Shown: positions 1-7,853, counted from the stretch's first letter. The stretch: DNA of 64,000 nucleotides from Pseudogemmobacter sp044142105 (GCF_044142105.1 NZ_JBGTYM010000002.1:62001-126000), one strand, 5' to 3'. Numbers and translations: made by a program. Notes: generated by a model from the sequence alone, not told the origin.

Positions 1-293
1 ACCAGCGGCTTCCAGGCATAGCCCGCCGGCACCTGGATGCCATGATCGGTGCCGATGCCCACCGGCGTGAAGGCGAAGGCCGCCGCCTGGGCCGGGCGCG
101 TGCTGCCGATCAGCGCCGAGCCAAAGACCGAGGCGCCCGAGCCGATCGCCAGCACACCGCCCAGAAAGCCCCGGCGCGAGATCGCGCGGTCGACCACGGC
201 ATCGAACCCATGCCGGGCCGGGCGCGGGTCGCGCATTTCGTCAAAGTCGTCCCAGGACATCTCGTCATGGCTTTGGGTCGGGGTACGGGTCAT
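1..293 (-). CDS. PhoX-family (DUF839) alkaline phosphatase, 5' part only
   Basis: Only the first 97 codons are in the window; the rest lies beyond the left edge. The protein starts with a charged leader containing SWDDFDEMRDPRP, then a twin-arginine signal (SRRGFLGG, Arg40-Arg41) followed by a Gly/Ala-rich hydrophobic stretch to about residue 70. Mature sequence begins near FAFTPVGIGTDHG. This leader and the first mature strand match PhoX-type phosphatases, which are Tat-exported, Ca/Fe-dependent phosphomonoesterases of the periplasm. Inference: phosphate scavenging. No Pho box could be recognised upstream. The family call rests on the N terminus alone, so a related DUF839 protein without phosphatase activity cannot be excluded. 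Confidence 0.72.
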   Translation of the reverse strand, partial: MTRTPTQSHDEMSWDDFDEMRDPRPARHGFDAVVDRAISRRGFLGGVLAIGSGASVFGSALIGSTRPAQAAAFAFTPVGIGTDHGIQVPAGYAWKPL

Positions 294-484
294 GGCGGGC
301 CTCTCGCTGGCAAAGGAAACGGACAGGGCCGCCCCTGCGGGCAGCCCTTTCGCCAGCCTTGCCGCCCGGGATCACAAAGGCGCATCAGTTTGTCAAAGAT
401 TGCGTAACAACCTCAGGTTGGCAGGCGCTGGACAGAATCGCGCCGTCCTGCCTATCTGGGCGCTTGCGCAGCCAGGGTCACCGG

Positions 485-916
485 ATGGAAACCGCCTTCA
501 CGCCACTGCAATCCTTTTCGGGCGGGCTGCTGATCGGCCTGTCCGCCGTGCTTCTCATGGCGCTGCTGGGCCGCATCATGGGGGCGACCGGCATTGTCGC
601 CGGATTGATCTTTCCTGCCAGCCTGTCCGACTGGGCCTGGCGCGCGGCGCTGGTCGCGGGCATGGCCTCCGGCCCGCTGGTCTGGCTGGCGCTCACCGGG
701 CGCTGGCCCGAAGTGCAGGTGCCCGTTGACCCCGGCACCCTGATCGTCGGCGGCGCGCTTGTCGGCATCGGCGTGACCTTCGGCGGCGGATGCACCTCGG
801 GCCATGGCATCTGCGGCCTGGCCCGGCTGTCGCCGCGCTCGCTGGTGGCAACGCTGACTTTCATGGCCACCGCCGCCCTGACCGTCTATATGGCAAGGCA
901 TGGGGCAGGGCGCTGA
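485..916 (+). CDS. YeeE/YedE-family membrane protein, first half
   Basis: A 143-residue hydrophobic protein with about four membrane segments and the signature GGGCTSGHGICG (Cys103, Cys110). In the YeeE/TsuA family, conserved cysteines along the pore relay thiosulfate or related sulfur species across the inner membrane. Here the fold is split over two genes; this one ends 1 nt before the start of the partner, so the two are translationally coupled. The ATG at 485 is chosen because it begins the first hydrophobic helix; an upstream extension to 359 is possible but reads through non-family sequence. No ArsR-type sulfur regulator is adjacent, so the substrate is inferred only from the family. 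Confidence 0.82.
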   Translation: METAFTPLQSFSGGLLIGLSAVLLMALLGRIMGATGIVAGLIFPASLSDWAWRAALVAGMASGPLVWLALTGRWPEVQVPVDPGTLIVGGALVGIGVTFGGGCTSGHGICGLARLSPRSLVATLTFMATAALTVYMARHGAGR

Positions 917-917
917 G

Positions 918-1358
918 ATGCGGATCGTCCTTGCCTATCTGATCGGTCTGATCTTCGGCACCGGCATTGTCGTGGGCGGCATGGCCAACCCTGCCAAAGT
1001 GCTGAACTTCTTTGATTTCACGGGGGATTGGGATCCCAGCCTGCTGCTGGTCATGGCCGGCGCGCTGGGGGTGACGCTTGTGGGCTACGGCATCGTTCTG
1101 CCGCGCGCGCGCCCCCTGCTGGCCCCGGCCTTCTCGCTGCCCAGCACCACCGCCATCGATCTGCGCCTGATCGGAGGTTCGGCCCTGTTCGGCATCGGCT
1201 GGGGTCTGGCGGGCTTCTGCCCCGGCGGCGCGCTGCCCGCCCTGGGCACTTTCGAGCCTTCGGTCTACCTGTTCCTTGCCGCCATGATGGCGGGCATGGT
1301 CCTGGCCCGCGCCCTGTCCGACCGGCTTTCGCGCGGCGCGGCGCGACCCTTCGCCTAG
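918..1358 (+). CDS. YeeE/YedE-family membrane protein, second half (DUF6691-type)
   Basis: A 146-residue membrane protein that starts directly after its partner (TGA-G-ATG arrangement). It opens with a hydrophobic helix, has the GGMANPAKVLNF motif near residues 20-31 typical of the second YeeE half, and a pore-type motif AGFCPGGALP (Cys101). Together the two small proteins would make one complete YeeE-like transporter for thiosulfate or another reduced sulfur species. It is convergent with gph, with the stop codons essentially abutting at 1355-1358. Confidence 0.82.
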   Translation: MRIVLAYLIGLIFGTGIVVGGMANPAKVLNFFDFTGDWDPSLLLVMAGALGVTLVGYGIVLPRARPLLAPAFSLPSTTAIDLRLIGGSALFGIGWGLAGFCPGGALPALGTFEPSVYLFLAAMMAGMVLARALSDRLSRGAARPFA

Positions 1359-2032
1359 GTCCGCGCGGCGGCGTCCTCCCCGGCTTCCCCGCGCAACAGC
1401 AGGCCGGGCAGGCCGTGGAAATCGGCAAAAGCGGCGCGATGGGGCATCGCCTCGACCGGGCCCTTGCGATAGCCCTCGGTAAAAAGAAGGAAAGGCACGC
1501 CCGCCGCCTCGGACGTGGCCGCATCCACCTCGCTGTCGCCGACAAAGGCGACCTCATCGGCCTCCAATTCTTCGGCGCAAAGCCGCAGCGGCGCTGGATC
1601 GGGCTTGGTCACGGCAAGCCGGTCGCCGCCCACCACCGCCTGAAACAGCGGCATCAGCCCCAGATCGGTCAGCACTGCCCGCGCCGCACCCTCCGGCTTG
1701 TTGGTGCAGACCCCCAGCACATGGCCGCGGGCCGCAAGCACGGTCAGCGCCTGCATCACCCCCGGATAGGGCCGTGTCAGCGCCGTGCCGCCCGCATTGT
1801 AGTGCGCCAGCACCACCGCCGTCAGCCGGCCATGCTGCTCCGGCGCCAGATCGCTGACCGCCATCACCCGCTCGACCAGCCTGGGCAGCCCATTGCCGAT
1901 GAAGCGCGTCACCTGCGCCAGATCCAGCGGCGCGCGCTGCTCTTCCGCCAGCATCCGGTTCACCGCCGCCTGTATGTCGGCGGCGCTGTCGACCAAGGTA
2001 CCGTCCAGATCGAAGATGACCGCGCGTCTCAC
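1355..2032 (-). CDS. gph: phosphoglycolate phosphatase (HAD superfamily)
   Basis: A 225-residue HAD hydrolase that dephosphorylates 2-phosphoglycolate. Motif I is DLDGTLVDS near residues 8-16 (nucleophile and acid/base Asp), motif II is the Thr in VCTNKP, motif III the Lys in VTKPDP, and motif IV VGDSEVDA for Mg2+. The cap domain lies between motifs I and II, as in Gph. The start is a GTG overlapping the rpe stop (GTGA), giving tight coupling to rpe. The rpe-gph order is common in proteobacteria and links pentose-phosphate or Calvin metabolism with phosphoglycolate salvage. Other HAD sugar-phosphatases cannot be fully excluded, but length and context favour Gph. Confidence 0.88.
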   Translation of the reverse strand: MRRAVIFDLDGTLVDSAADIQAAVNRMLAEEQRAPLDLAQVTRFIGNGLPRLVERVMAVSDLAPEQHGRLTAVVLAHYNAGGTALTRPYPGVMQALTVLAARGHVLGVCTNKPEGAARAVLTDLGLMPLFQAVVGGDRLAVTKPDPAPLRLCAEELEADEVAFVGDSEVDAATSEAAGVPFLLFTEGYRKGPVEAMPHRAAFADFHGLPGLLLRGEAGEDAAART

Positions 2033-2715
2033 TGCGCGGCCTCCGCAGCGGCCCGGATCGCCCGGATGTTCTCGCCATAGACGCCCGGATTGCCGACCGA
2101 ACCGCCCCGGAACACCGCCGATCCCGCGACCAGCACATCCGCCCCCGCGGCCACCATGCCCGGCGCGGTGACCGGATCCATGCCGCCGTCGATCTCGATA
2201 TGCACCGGCCGGTCGCCGATCATCGCGCGCAGCTTGCGGACCTTGGCCGTCATGTCGATGTATTTCTGCCCGCCGAAGCCCGGGTTCACCGTCATCACGC
2301 AGATCAGGTCGGTCAGATCCAGAAGGTCGGTCACCGTCTCGGCCGAGGTTCCGGGGTTGAGCGCCACGCCCGCCTTCATCCCCGCAGCGCGAATCGCCTG
2401 CAAGGTGCGGTGGATATGCGGCCCCGCCTCGATATGCGCGGTCAGGATATCGGCGCCCGCCTTGGCGAAGGCGTCGATATAGGGATCGACCGGCGCGATC
2501 ATCAGATGCACATCCATCACCGTCTTCACATGCTTGCGAAACGCGGCCACGGCGGGCGGGCCGAAGGTCAGGTTCGGCACGAAATGTCCATCCATCACAT
2601 CGACATGCACCCAATCCGCGCCTTCCGCCTCGATGGCCTGAATCTCGCGGCCGAAATCGGCGAAATCGGCGGAGAGGATCGACGGCGCGATCTTGATCTT
2701 GCGGGAAAACGTCAT
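2029..2715 (-). CDS. rpe: ribulose-phosphate 3-epimerase
   Basis: A 228-residue TIM-barrel enzyme interconverting ribulose 5-phosphate and xylulose 5-phosphate. Family motifs are present: APSILSADFA at the N terminus, VHVDVMDGHFVPNLTFGP (metal-binding His and Asp), DVHLMI, MTVNPGFGGQ, and EIDGGM near the C terminus (catalytic Asp). It is the first gene of an rpe-gph pair and is divergent from rnhB, 165 bp away. Length and motifs are canonical. Confidence 0.96.
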   Translation of the reverse strand: MTFSRKIKIAPSILSADFADFGREIQAIEAEGADWVHVDVMDGHFVPNLTFGPPAVAAFRKHVKTVMDVHLMIAPVDPYIDAFAKAGADILTAHIEAGPHIHRTLQAIRAAGMKAGVALNPGTSAETVTDLLDLTDLICVMTVNPGFGGQKYIDMTAKVRKLRAMIGDRPVHIEIDGGMDPVTAPGMVAAGADVLVAGSAVFRGGSVGNPGVYGENIRAIRAAAEAAQ

Positions 2716-2880
2716 GCGGCAGCCCCTTCATGTCATGCGCCAGCCCGCCCCGGAACGCGCAGGGAGACGCGGATATCTGTCGATAGCGCTTGCGCCACGG
2801 CAGGACCAGAGGCAGAGAACCGCCAGAAGCGGCATCTTCCGCCCGCCAAGCCGCCCCTGCGTGCCGCCCGAAAGCCTCCA

Positions 2881-3513
2881 ATGCCCAAGACTGTCCCCGA
2901 CTTCGCCTTCGAGACCGCCGCCCAGGCGCGCGGGGCGCTGACCGTGGCAGGGGTGGACGAGGTCGGGCGCGGCCCGCTGGCCGGTCCCGTCACGGCAGCG
3001 GCCGTGATCCTTGACCCCGCCCGCATTCCGCCCGGCCTGAATGACAGCAAGGCGCTGACCCTCGCCGCGCGCGAGCGGCTGCATGACCTGATCCTGCGCG
3101 ACGCCCGCGTCGCTGTCGCCCATGCCAGCGTCGAAGAGATCGACGCGCTCAACATCCTTAATGCCAGCCATCTCGCCATGTCCCGCGCGCTGGCCCAGCT
3201 TGCCCCCGACCATGCGCTGATCGACGGCAACCGCCTGCCGCGCGATCTTGCCTGTTCCGCCGAGGCGCTGGTCAAGGGCGATGCCCGCAGCCTGTCGATC
3301 GCCGCCGCCTCGATCGTGGCCAAGGTGACGCGCGATCGCCTTATGGTGGATTTGGCGCAACAGCACCCCGGCTATGGCTGGGAGGCCAATGCAGGCTACC
3401 CGACTCCGGCCCATCTCAAGGCGCTTCTAGATTTGGGGGTCACCCCCGTTCATAGACGTTCCTTCGCGCCGGTCCACAAGATATTGTGCCAAGCTATTTC
3501 TGTAACCTCTTGA
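2881..3513 (+). CDS. rnhB: ribonuclease HII
   Basis: A 210-residue RNase HII, which removes ribonucleotides and RNA primers from RNA-DNA hybrids. The catalytic DEVGRGPLAGP motif (Asp26, Glu27) is at the N terminus, ALIDGN carries a further acidic residue, and SIAAASIVAKVTRDR is the usual central helix. The C-terminal GYPTPAHLKAL and VHRRSFAPV motifs complete the family pattern. The ATG at 2881 was chosen because the reading frame upstream has no family similarity. It directly precedes ccrM, a conserved Rhodobacterales neighbourhood. Confidence 0.95.
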   Translation: MPKTVPDFAFETAAQARGALTVAGVDEVGRGPLAGPVTAAAVILDPARIPPGLNDSKALTLAARERLHDLILRDARVAVAHASVEEIDALNILNASHLAMSRALAQLAPDHALIDGNRLPRDLACSAEALVKGDARSLSIAAASIVAKVTRDRLMVDLAQQHPGYGWEANAGYPTPAHLKALLDLGVTPVHRRSFAPVHKILCQAISVTS

Positions 3514-3550
3514 TTCAAAAAAGAATTTGACGCCGAATCGCCTCTGACTC
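3512..3550 (+). promoter_or_regulatory. cluster of three GANTC sites in the ccrM leader
   Basis: GATTC (3512-3516), GAATC (3535-3539) and GACTC (3546-3550) lie in 39 bp just upstream of ccrM. GANTC is the target of CcrM itself. In Caulobacter, GANTC methylation state in the ccrM promoter/leader feeds back on transcription. A TTGACG hexamer at 3527-3532 could be a -35 element, but no convincing -10 follows. The role here is inferred from site density and position. Confidence 0.6.
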
Positions 3551-3603
3551 ATCCTGTGGACAACAAACGGCACACAAGAGGCCGTGGGGCACAGAGGCAG
3601 AGA

Positions 3604-4725
3604 ATGGCGACGAAGAAGATCCCGGCGGAGGGCGACCTCCCGCTGAACCAGATCCTGGCAGGCGACTGCATTGACGTGATGAACAGCCTGCCTGCGGGCA
3701 GCGTCGACCTGATCTTTGCCGATCCGCCCTACAATCTCCAGCTCAAGGGCGAATTGCACCGGCCCGACAATTCCCGCGTCGATGCGGTGGATGACCATTG
3801 GGACCAGTTCACCTCTTTCGCCGCCTATGACGAGTTCACCCGGGCCTGGCTGGCCGCCGCCCGCCGCCTGCTGAAACCCAATGGCGCGATCTGGGTGATC
3901 GGCTCCTATCACAACATCTTCCGCCTTGGCGCCGAATTGCAGAACCAGGGCTTCTGGCTGTTGAACGACGTGGTCTGGCGCAAGTCGAACCCGATGCCGA
4001 ATTTCAAGGGCAAGCGCCTGACCAATGCCCATGAGACGCTGATCTGGGCCTCGCGCGGCGAAGGCGCGAAATACACCTTCAACTACGAGGCGCTGAAGGC
4101 CCTGAACGAAGGCATCCAGATGCGCTCGGACTGGGTCCTGCCGATCTGCACCGGGCATGAGCGGCTCAAGGATGAAAACGGCGACAAAGCCCATCCGACG
4201 CAGAAACCGGAAAGCCTGCTGCATCGCGTGCTGGTCGCCACCACCATGCCGGGCGATGTCGTGCTTGACCCGTTCTTCGGCACCGGCACCACCGGCGCCG
4301 TTGCCAAGATGCTGGGCCGCGATTTCATCGGCATCGAGCGCGAGGAAAGCTATCGCCAGGCCGCGGCCGAGCGTCTGGCCCGCGTGCGCCGCTATGATGC
4401 TTCGGCGCTGGAAGTCACCGGGTCCAAGCGCGCCGAACCGCGCGTGCCCTTCGGCCAGGTCGTGGAACGCGGCATGCTGCGCCCGGGCGAAGAGCTTTAC
4501 TCGATCGGCAACCGCTACAAGGCCAAGGTTCGCGCCGATGGCACGTTGATCGGCACCGAGATGACCGGATCGATCCATCAGGTCGGCGCGGCCTACGAAC
4601 GCGCGCCCTCCTGCAACGGCTGGACCTATTGGCACTTCAAGCGCGATGGCAAGATGATCCCGATCGACATCTTGCGGCAACAGATCCGGGCCGAGATGGA
4701 AGCAGAGGCCACTCGCCCGAACTGA
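3604..4725 (+). CDS. ccrM: CcrM, cell-cycle-regulated GANTC adenine-N6 DNA methyltransferase
   Basis: A 373-residue beta-class adenine methyltransferase: the catalytic DPPY (residues 40-43) precedes the SAM-binding DPFFGTGTTGA motif. The last ~100 residues (GMLRPGEELYSIGNRYKA to WTYWHFKRDGK) form the C-terminal RAMA-type domain characteristic of CcrM and absent from ordinary restriction methyltransferases. It methylates GANTC after replication and helps time the alphaproteobacterial cell cycle. The ATG at 3604 follows a purine-rich ribosome-binding site; a GTG at 3556 would add 16 residues with no family similarity. No restriction endonuclease is adjacent, as expected for an orphan CcrM. Followed by a strong terminator. 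Confidence 0.96.
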   Translation: MATKKIPAEGDLPLNQILAGDCIDVMNSLPAGSVDLIFADPPYNLQLKGELHRPDNSRVDAVDDHWDQFTSFAAYDEFTRAWLAAARRLLKPNGAIWVIGSYHNIFRLGAELQNQGFWLLNDVVWRKSNPMPNFKGKRLTNAHETLIWASRGEGAKYTFNYEALKALNEGIQMRSDWVLPICTGHERLKDENGDKAHPTQKPESLLHRVLVATTMPGDVVLDPFFGTGTTGAVAKMLGRDFIGIEREESYRQAAAERLARVRRYDASALEVTGSKRAEPRVPFGQVVERGMLRPGEELYSIGNRYKAKVRADGTLIGTEMTGSIHQVGAAYERAPSCNGWTYWHFKRDGKMIPIDILRQQIRAEMEAEATRPN

Positions 4726-4786
4726 CCCCCGAACAGGACGGGTCCACCGAACGCCTGCGTTTCCGGACCGCCCGGAACCGCCACTG

Positions 4787-4821
4787 CCCCGCCATGTCCG
4801 CATGGCGGGGCCTTTTCTTTT
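4787..4821 (+). terminator. intrinsic terminator of ccrM
   Basis: A perfect 10-bp inverted repeat (CCCCGCCATG at 4787-4796 and CATGGCGGGG at 4801-4810) with a 4-nt loop, followed by a T-rich tract CCTTTTCTTTT. It sits 61 bp after the ccrM stop codon. Confidence 0.92.
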
Positions 4822-4845
4822 GCGGCTCCGTCAGGTGGCGCTTGC

Positions 4846-4885
4846 GGAAGACCTTCGGAAGACAGTGGGAAGACGTTCGGAAGAC
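4846..4885. repeat. 11-bp tandem array, copy 1 (four GGAAGAC units)
   Basis: GGAAGAC occurs at 4846, 4857, 4868 and 4879, exactly 11 bp apart. The full unit is approximately NTTCGGAAGAC. The array lies in the convergent gap between the ccrM terminator and the alkB terminator. Two further copies of the same array are at 47909-47948 and 59091-59130. An 11-nt period is not a multiple of three, so it is non-coding. Function unknown. Confidence 0.85.
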
Positions 4886-4909
4886 AATCAAATTATGGAT
4901 TTCAAACGC

Positions 4910-4933
4910 AAAAAGCCGGGCGCTGGGCCCGGC
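4910..4933 (-). terminator. intrinsic terminator of alkB
   Basis: Read on the minus strand: a perfect 7-bp stem (GCCGGGC and GCCCGGC) with a 5-nt loop, followed by five T residues. It lies 36 bp beyond the alkB stop codon. Confidence 0.85.
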
Positions 4934-4969
4934 CTTCATCATCTGTAAACGTCCCGGCGCAACACAGGG

Positions 4970-6118
4970 TCAGGGTGCGCCGCGCGGCATTGGCATAGCC
5001 CCCTTGTTATAAGGCTTCCAATCGGTGATCTCGGGATAGAACCGCTTCCGCCAGGCCCGGACGCGCGGGTTCATCACCCGCCGCCACAAGGGCGGCACCA
5101 TCGCGGTCAGGCTCATCACCGGATAGCCATAGGGCAATTGCGGCGCCTCCTCCTCAGGATAGGTCTGCAAAAGCGGAAAGCGCCGGTCGGGCTTGTAATG
5201 GTGGTCGGAATGGCGCTGAAGGTTGATCAGCAGCCAGTTCGACGCCCGGTGCGAGGCGTTCCAGCTGTGGCGCGGCAGCACATGTTCATAGCGTCCGTCG
5301 CCCATGTGCTTTCGCGTAAGCCCATAATGCTCAATGTAATTCACCAACTCCAACTGCCAGACCGCCACGCCCGCCTGGACCAGGAACAGACCCAGCCCTT
5401 CCCATCCGCCCAAAGCCAGCGCCATCACCAGGAACGCCGCCTGCAAGATGGCATAGCGCCAGAACGGGTTGCTTCTGTGCCAGACCGACAGCCCCTTGCG
5501 CGCCAGCATCGCCCGTTCTGCCGCCCAGGCCGAGTGCAGGCCATGCCGAAGGACGCGCGGATAAAAGCGGTGGAACCCCTCATTGTATCGGGCGCTCACG
5601 GTGTCGCGCGGGGTGCCGACATACAGGTGATGCACCCGCAGATGTTCAGTGCGGAAATGGGAATACAGCACGCTTGCCAGCAGCAGGTCGCCCAGCCAGC
5701 GTTCCAGCCGGGATTTCTGGTGCATCAACTCATGCGCATAGTTGATACCCACCGTGCCCGACATGATCCCCATGCCGAACATCAGGCCGAATTTCTCCCA
5801 TCCTCCCAGATGGTTAGATCGGGGCAACTCCCAAAGCATCGTCGCCAGAACCGCCAGTTGCAGCGGCAGCCAGACCAGCGTGACCAGCCGGTACAGCAGC
5901 AGGTCGCGGTCGGGCGTGGCCGGGTCGGCATTGTCGGGATTCAGTCCGGTCAGCGCGTCGAGCAGGCTGAACATGCCCCAGGAATACAGCGGCAGCAGCA
6001 GCACCCACAGCCCGCCCCAAGCGATCCCGATCAGCGCCAGCGGCACTGTGCCCAGCGACAGCCAGAAGGGTAGCGCGCTGGCGGGGCGGGTCAGGACATC
6101 CGGTGCGATCTGGGCCAT
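4970..6118 (-). CDS. alkB: AlkB-type alkane 1-monooxygenase (membrane non-heme diiron)
   Basis: A 382-residue integral-membrane hydroxylase. The His-box signature is present: HELMHQ (129-134), EHLRVHH (158-164), NYIEHYG (260-266) and LQRHSDHH (300-307). Several long hydrophobic helices precede and separate these boxes. Family members hydroxylate n-alkanes at the terminal carbon using a rubredoxin electron donor. The second box reads EHLRVHH rather than the more usual EHNRGHH, so the substrate may differ. The ATG at 6118 follows AAAGGAAG; extending to 6199 would add a charged non-family leader. It is 46 bp downstream of mutY on the same strand. No rubredoxin or rubredoxin reductase gene is in the window. 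Confidence 0.85.
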   Translation of the reverse strand: MAQIAPDVLTRPASALPFWLSLGTVPLALIGIAWGGLWVLLLPLYSWGMFSLLDALTGLNPDNADPATPDRDLLLYRLVTLVWLPLQLAVLATMLWELPRSNHLGGWEKFGLMFGMGIMSGTVGINYAHELMHQKSRLERWLGDLLLASVLYSHFRTEHLRVHHLYVGTPRDTVSARYNEGFHRFYPRVLRHGLHSAWAAERAMLARKGLSVWHRSNPFWRYAILQAAFLVMALALGGWEGLGLFLVQAGVAVWQLELVNYIEHYGLTRKHMGDGRYEHVLPRHSWNASHRASNWLLINLQRHSDHHYKPDRRFPLLQTYPEEEAPQLPYGYPVMSLTAMVPPLWRRVMNPRVRAWRKRFYPEITDWKPYNKGAMPMPRGAP

Positions 6119-6164
6119 GGCATCTTCCTTTGCGGCCCTGATCTTACGCCATTGCCCGCGCCGC

Positions 6165-7214
6165 TCAACGCGGCTTGATCGCCGCAGACGCAAGGTCAAA
6201 CGCCTTGCGCATCACCGTGGGCAGGTCTTTGGGGCTGAAGTTGGCAAATGGCACCAATTCACCACGGTTGGGGTTCGCCTCACCCTCGGCCACAAGAACT
6301 TGCAGGGTCAGGTGGAAATGTGTGAAGGTATGGCGCACCTCGCCCGCCGCGCGCCACTCGGCCGGCGCAGGGGCTTCGCCGCCCGCGCCATCCCAGCCAT
6401 CGCCCGGCAGGCCCCACATGCCGCCCAGAAGCCCGCGCTCGGGCCGCCGCTCCAGCAGCCATCCGCCGGGCAGGCGCAGCGCCCAGACCGTGCCTTGCCG
6501 CGTCGGCTTGGCCGCCTTCGCCACCTTGCGCGGCAGTTCGGCCTGCAGCCCGGCGGCGCGGCCCCGGCAATGGTCGATCAGCGGGCAGATGCCGCAGGCC
6601 GGACTGCGCGGCGTGCAGATCGTCGCGCCCAGATCCATAACCGCCTGTGCATGGTCGCCCGGCCGCGCCTGCGGCGTCATCAGCCCCGCCAGCCGCACAA
6701 GCTCTGGCTTCGCGCCCGGCAGAGGCGTTTCCACCGCGAAAAGCCGCGCCATCACCCGCTCGACATTGCCATCCACCACCACCGCCGGCTCGTCATAGGC
6801 AATCGCCGCCACGGCCGCCGCCGTATAGGGGCCGATGCCCGGCAGGTCCAGCAAACCCGCGCGATCGTTGGGAAATCCGCCCCGCACGGCCACGTTTCGC
6901 GCGCATTTCAAAAGGTTGCGGGCGCGGGCATAATAGCCAAGCCCGGCCCATTCGGCCATGACTTCGGCATCCTTCGCCGCCGCCAGGGCCGCCACATCGG
7001 GCCAGCGCGCGGTGAAGCGGTGGAAATAGTCGCGCACCGCCGCGACCGTGGTTTGCTGCAGCATCACCTCGGACAGCCAGACCCGGTAGGGGTCGGGCCG
7101 CACCCCTGCCAGCTTGTCCTGCGGCGCCACGCGCCAGGGCATCACCCGGGCGTGGCGGTCATACCAGCCCATCAGCAGCGCCTGCATCTGCGCCAGCTCT
7201 TGCCCGGAAATCAT
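6165..7214 (-). CDS. mutY: A/G-specific adenine DNA glycosylase MutY
   Basis: A 349-residue base-excision enzyme that removes adenine mispaired with 8-oxoguanine. The HhH-GPD domain carries catalytic Glu49 in LSEVMLQQT and Asp148 in VVDGNVERV, with the helix-hairpin-helix LPGIGPYTAAA between them. The [4Fe-4S] cluster ligands are Cys200, Cys207, Cys210 and Cys216 (C-X6-C-X2-C-X5-C). The C-terminal NUDIX-like domain (RRPERGLLGGMWGLPG, HTFTHFHL) recognises 8-oxoG. The ATG at 7214 is preferred; an in-frame TTG at 7232 adds six residues. Divergent from the DciA-like gene. Confidence 0.96.
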   Translation of the reverse strand: MISGQELAQMQALLMGWYDRHARVMPWRVAPQDKLAGVRPDPYRVWLSEVMLQQTTVAAVRDYFHRFTARWPDVAALAAAKDAEVMAEWAGLGYYARARNLLKCARNVAVRGGFPNDRAGLLDLPGIGPYTAAAVAAIAYDEPAVVVDGNVERVMARLFAVETPLPGAKPELVRLAGLMTPQARPGDHAQAVMDLGATICTPRSPACGICPLIDHCRGRAAGLQAELPRKVAKAAKPTRQGTVWALRLPGGWLLERRPERGLLGGMWGLPGDGWDGAGGEAPAPAEWRAAGEVRHTFTHFHLTLQVLVAEGEANPNRGELVPFANFSPKDLPTVMRKAFDLASAAIKPR

Positions 7215-7312
7215 TTCGCCTGCGTCACGCAATCTTTATGCCCTGTTGCCCGCTGTTCACTGGCGAGACCTTCCGCTTGCGCTAAGATAGACTGCAATTG
7301 CGCAGGAACCAG

Positions 7313-7849
7313 ATGGCAAAGACCCCTCTTCAGCCCCCTTCGGCCGAGCATCGCCGCCGCGGCTTCGAGCCGGCCTTCGGCCTCATGGCGCGCCAGCTGC
7401 GCCATGCGGGCGAGGCGCGGGGCTTTGCCGTGGCGCGTCTGGTGACCCATTGGGCCGAAGTGGCGGGGGAAGAGATCGCCCGTGTCACGATGCCCGTGAA
7501 AGTGGGGTATGGGCGCGAAGGCATGGGGGCGACGCTGACCCTGCTGGTGCAGGGCGCCCATGCGCCGATGATCGAGATGCAGAAGGACCGCCTGCGCGCC
7601 AAGGTCAACGCCGTCTATGGATATAACGCCATTTCGCGCATCATCCTGACCCAGACCGCCGTCACAGGCTTTGCCGAAGGCCAGGCCCAGTTCCAGCCCG
7701 CGCCAAAGGCGCCCGCTGTCCCCGACCCCGCCGTGCAGGCCCGCGCCCGTGAGACCGCCGATGGCGTCGGCGATCCGGGATTGCGCGCGGCGCTTGAACG
7801 GCTTGCCGAAAATGTCTTATCTCGCCGAAAGGCCAAGGAAGGAAACTGA
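7313..7849 (+). CDS. DUF721 (DciA-like) protein
   Basis: A 178-residue protein with the DUF721 domain in its first ~110 residues (FAVARLVTHWAEVAGEEIA, then LTLLVQGAHAPMIEMQ and INAVYGY-like sequence). DUF721 is the DciA fold, which in many bacteria loads the replicative helicase DnaB. The C-terminal ~60 residues are Ala/Pro-rich and charged. The ATG at 7313 has AGGA upstream. The stop is 4 nt before the DsbA-like gene, so they are probably co-transcribed. The helicase-loader role is inferred from the family; in alphaproteobacteria it is less well established. Confidence 0.8.
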   Translation: MAKTPLQPPSAEHRRRGFEPAFGLMARQLRHAGEARGFAVARLVTHWAEVAGEEIARVTMPVKVGYGREGMGATLTLLVQGAHAPMIEMQKDRLRAKVNAVYGYNAISRIILTQTAVTGFAEGQAQFQPAPKAPAVPDPAVQARARETADGVGDPGLRAALERLAENVLSRRKAKEGN

Positions 7850-7853
7850 CCGC

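Noticed and set aside
3556..3603. GTG at 3556 as the ccrM start
   Set aside because: It adds 16 residues with no CcrM similarity and lies within the probable leader; the ATG at 3604 has a better ribosome-binding site.
4846..4885. 11-bp array considered as a small CRISPR, plasmid iteron or coding repeat
   Set aside because: No spacers, no Cas or Rep gene, the period is not a multiple of three, and copies are scattered in chromosomal gene-end positions.
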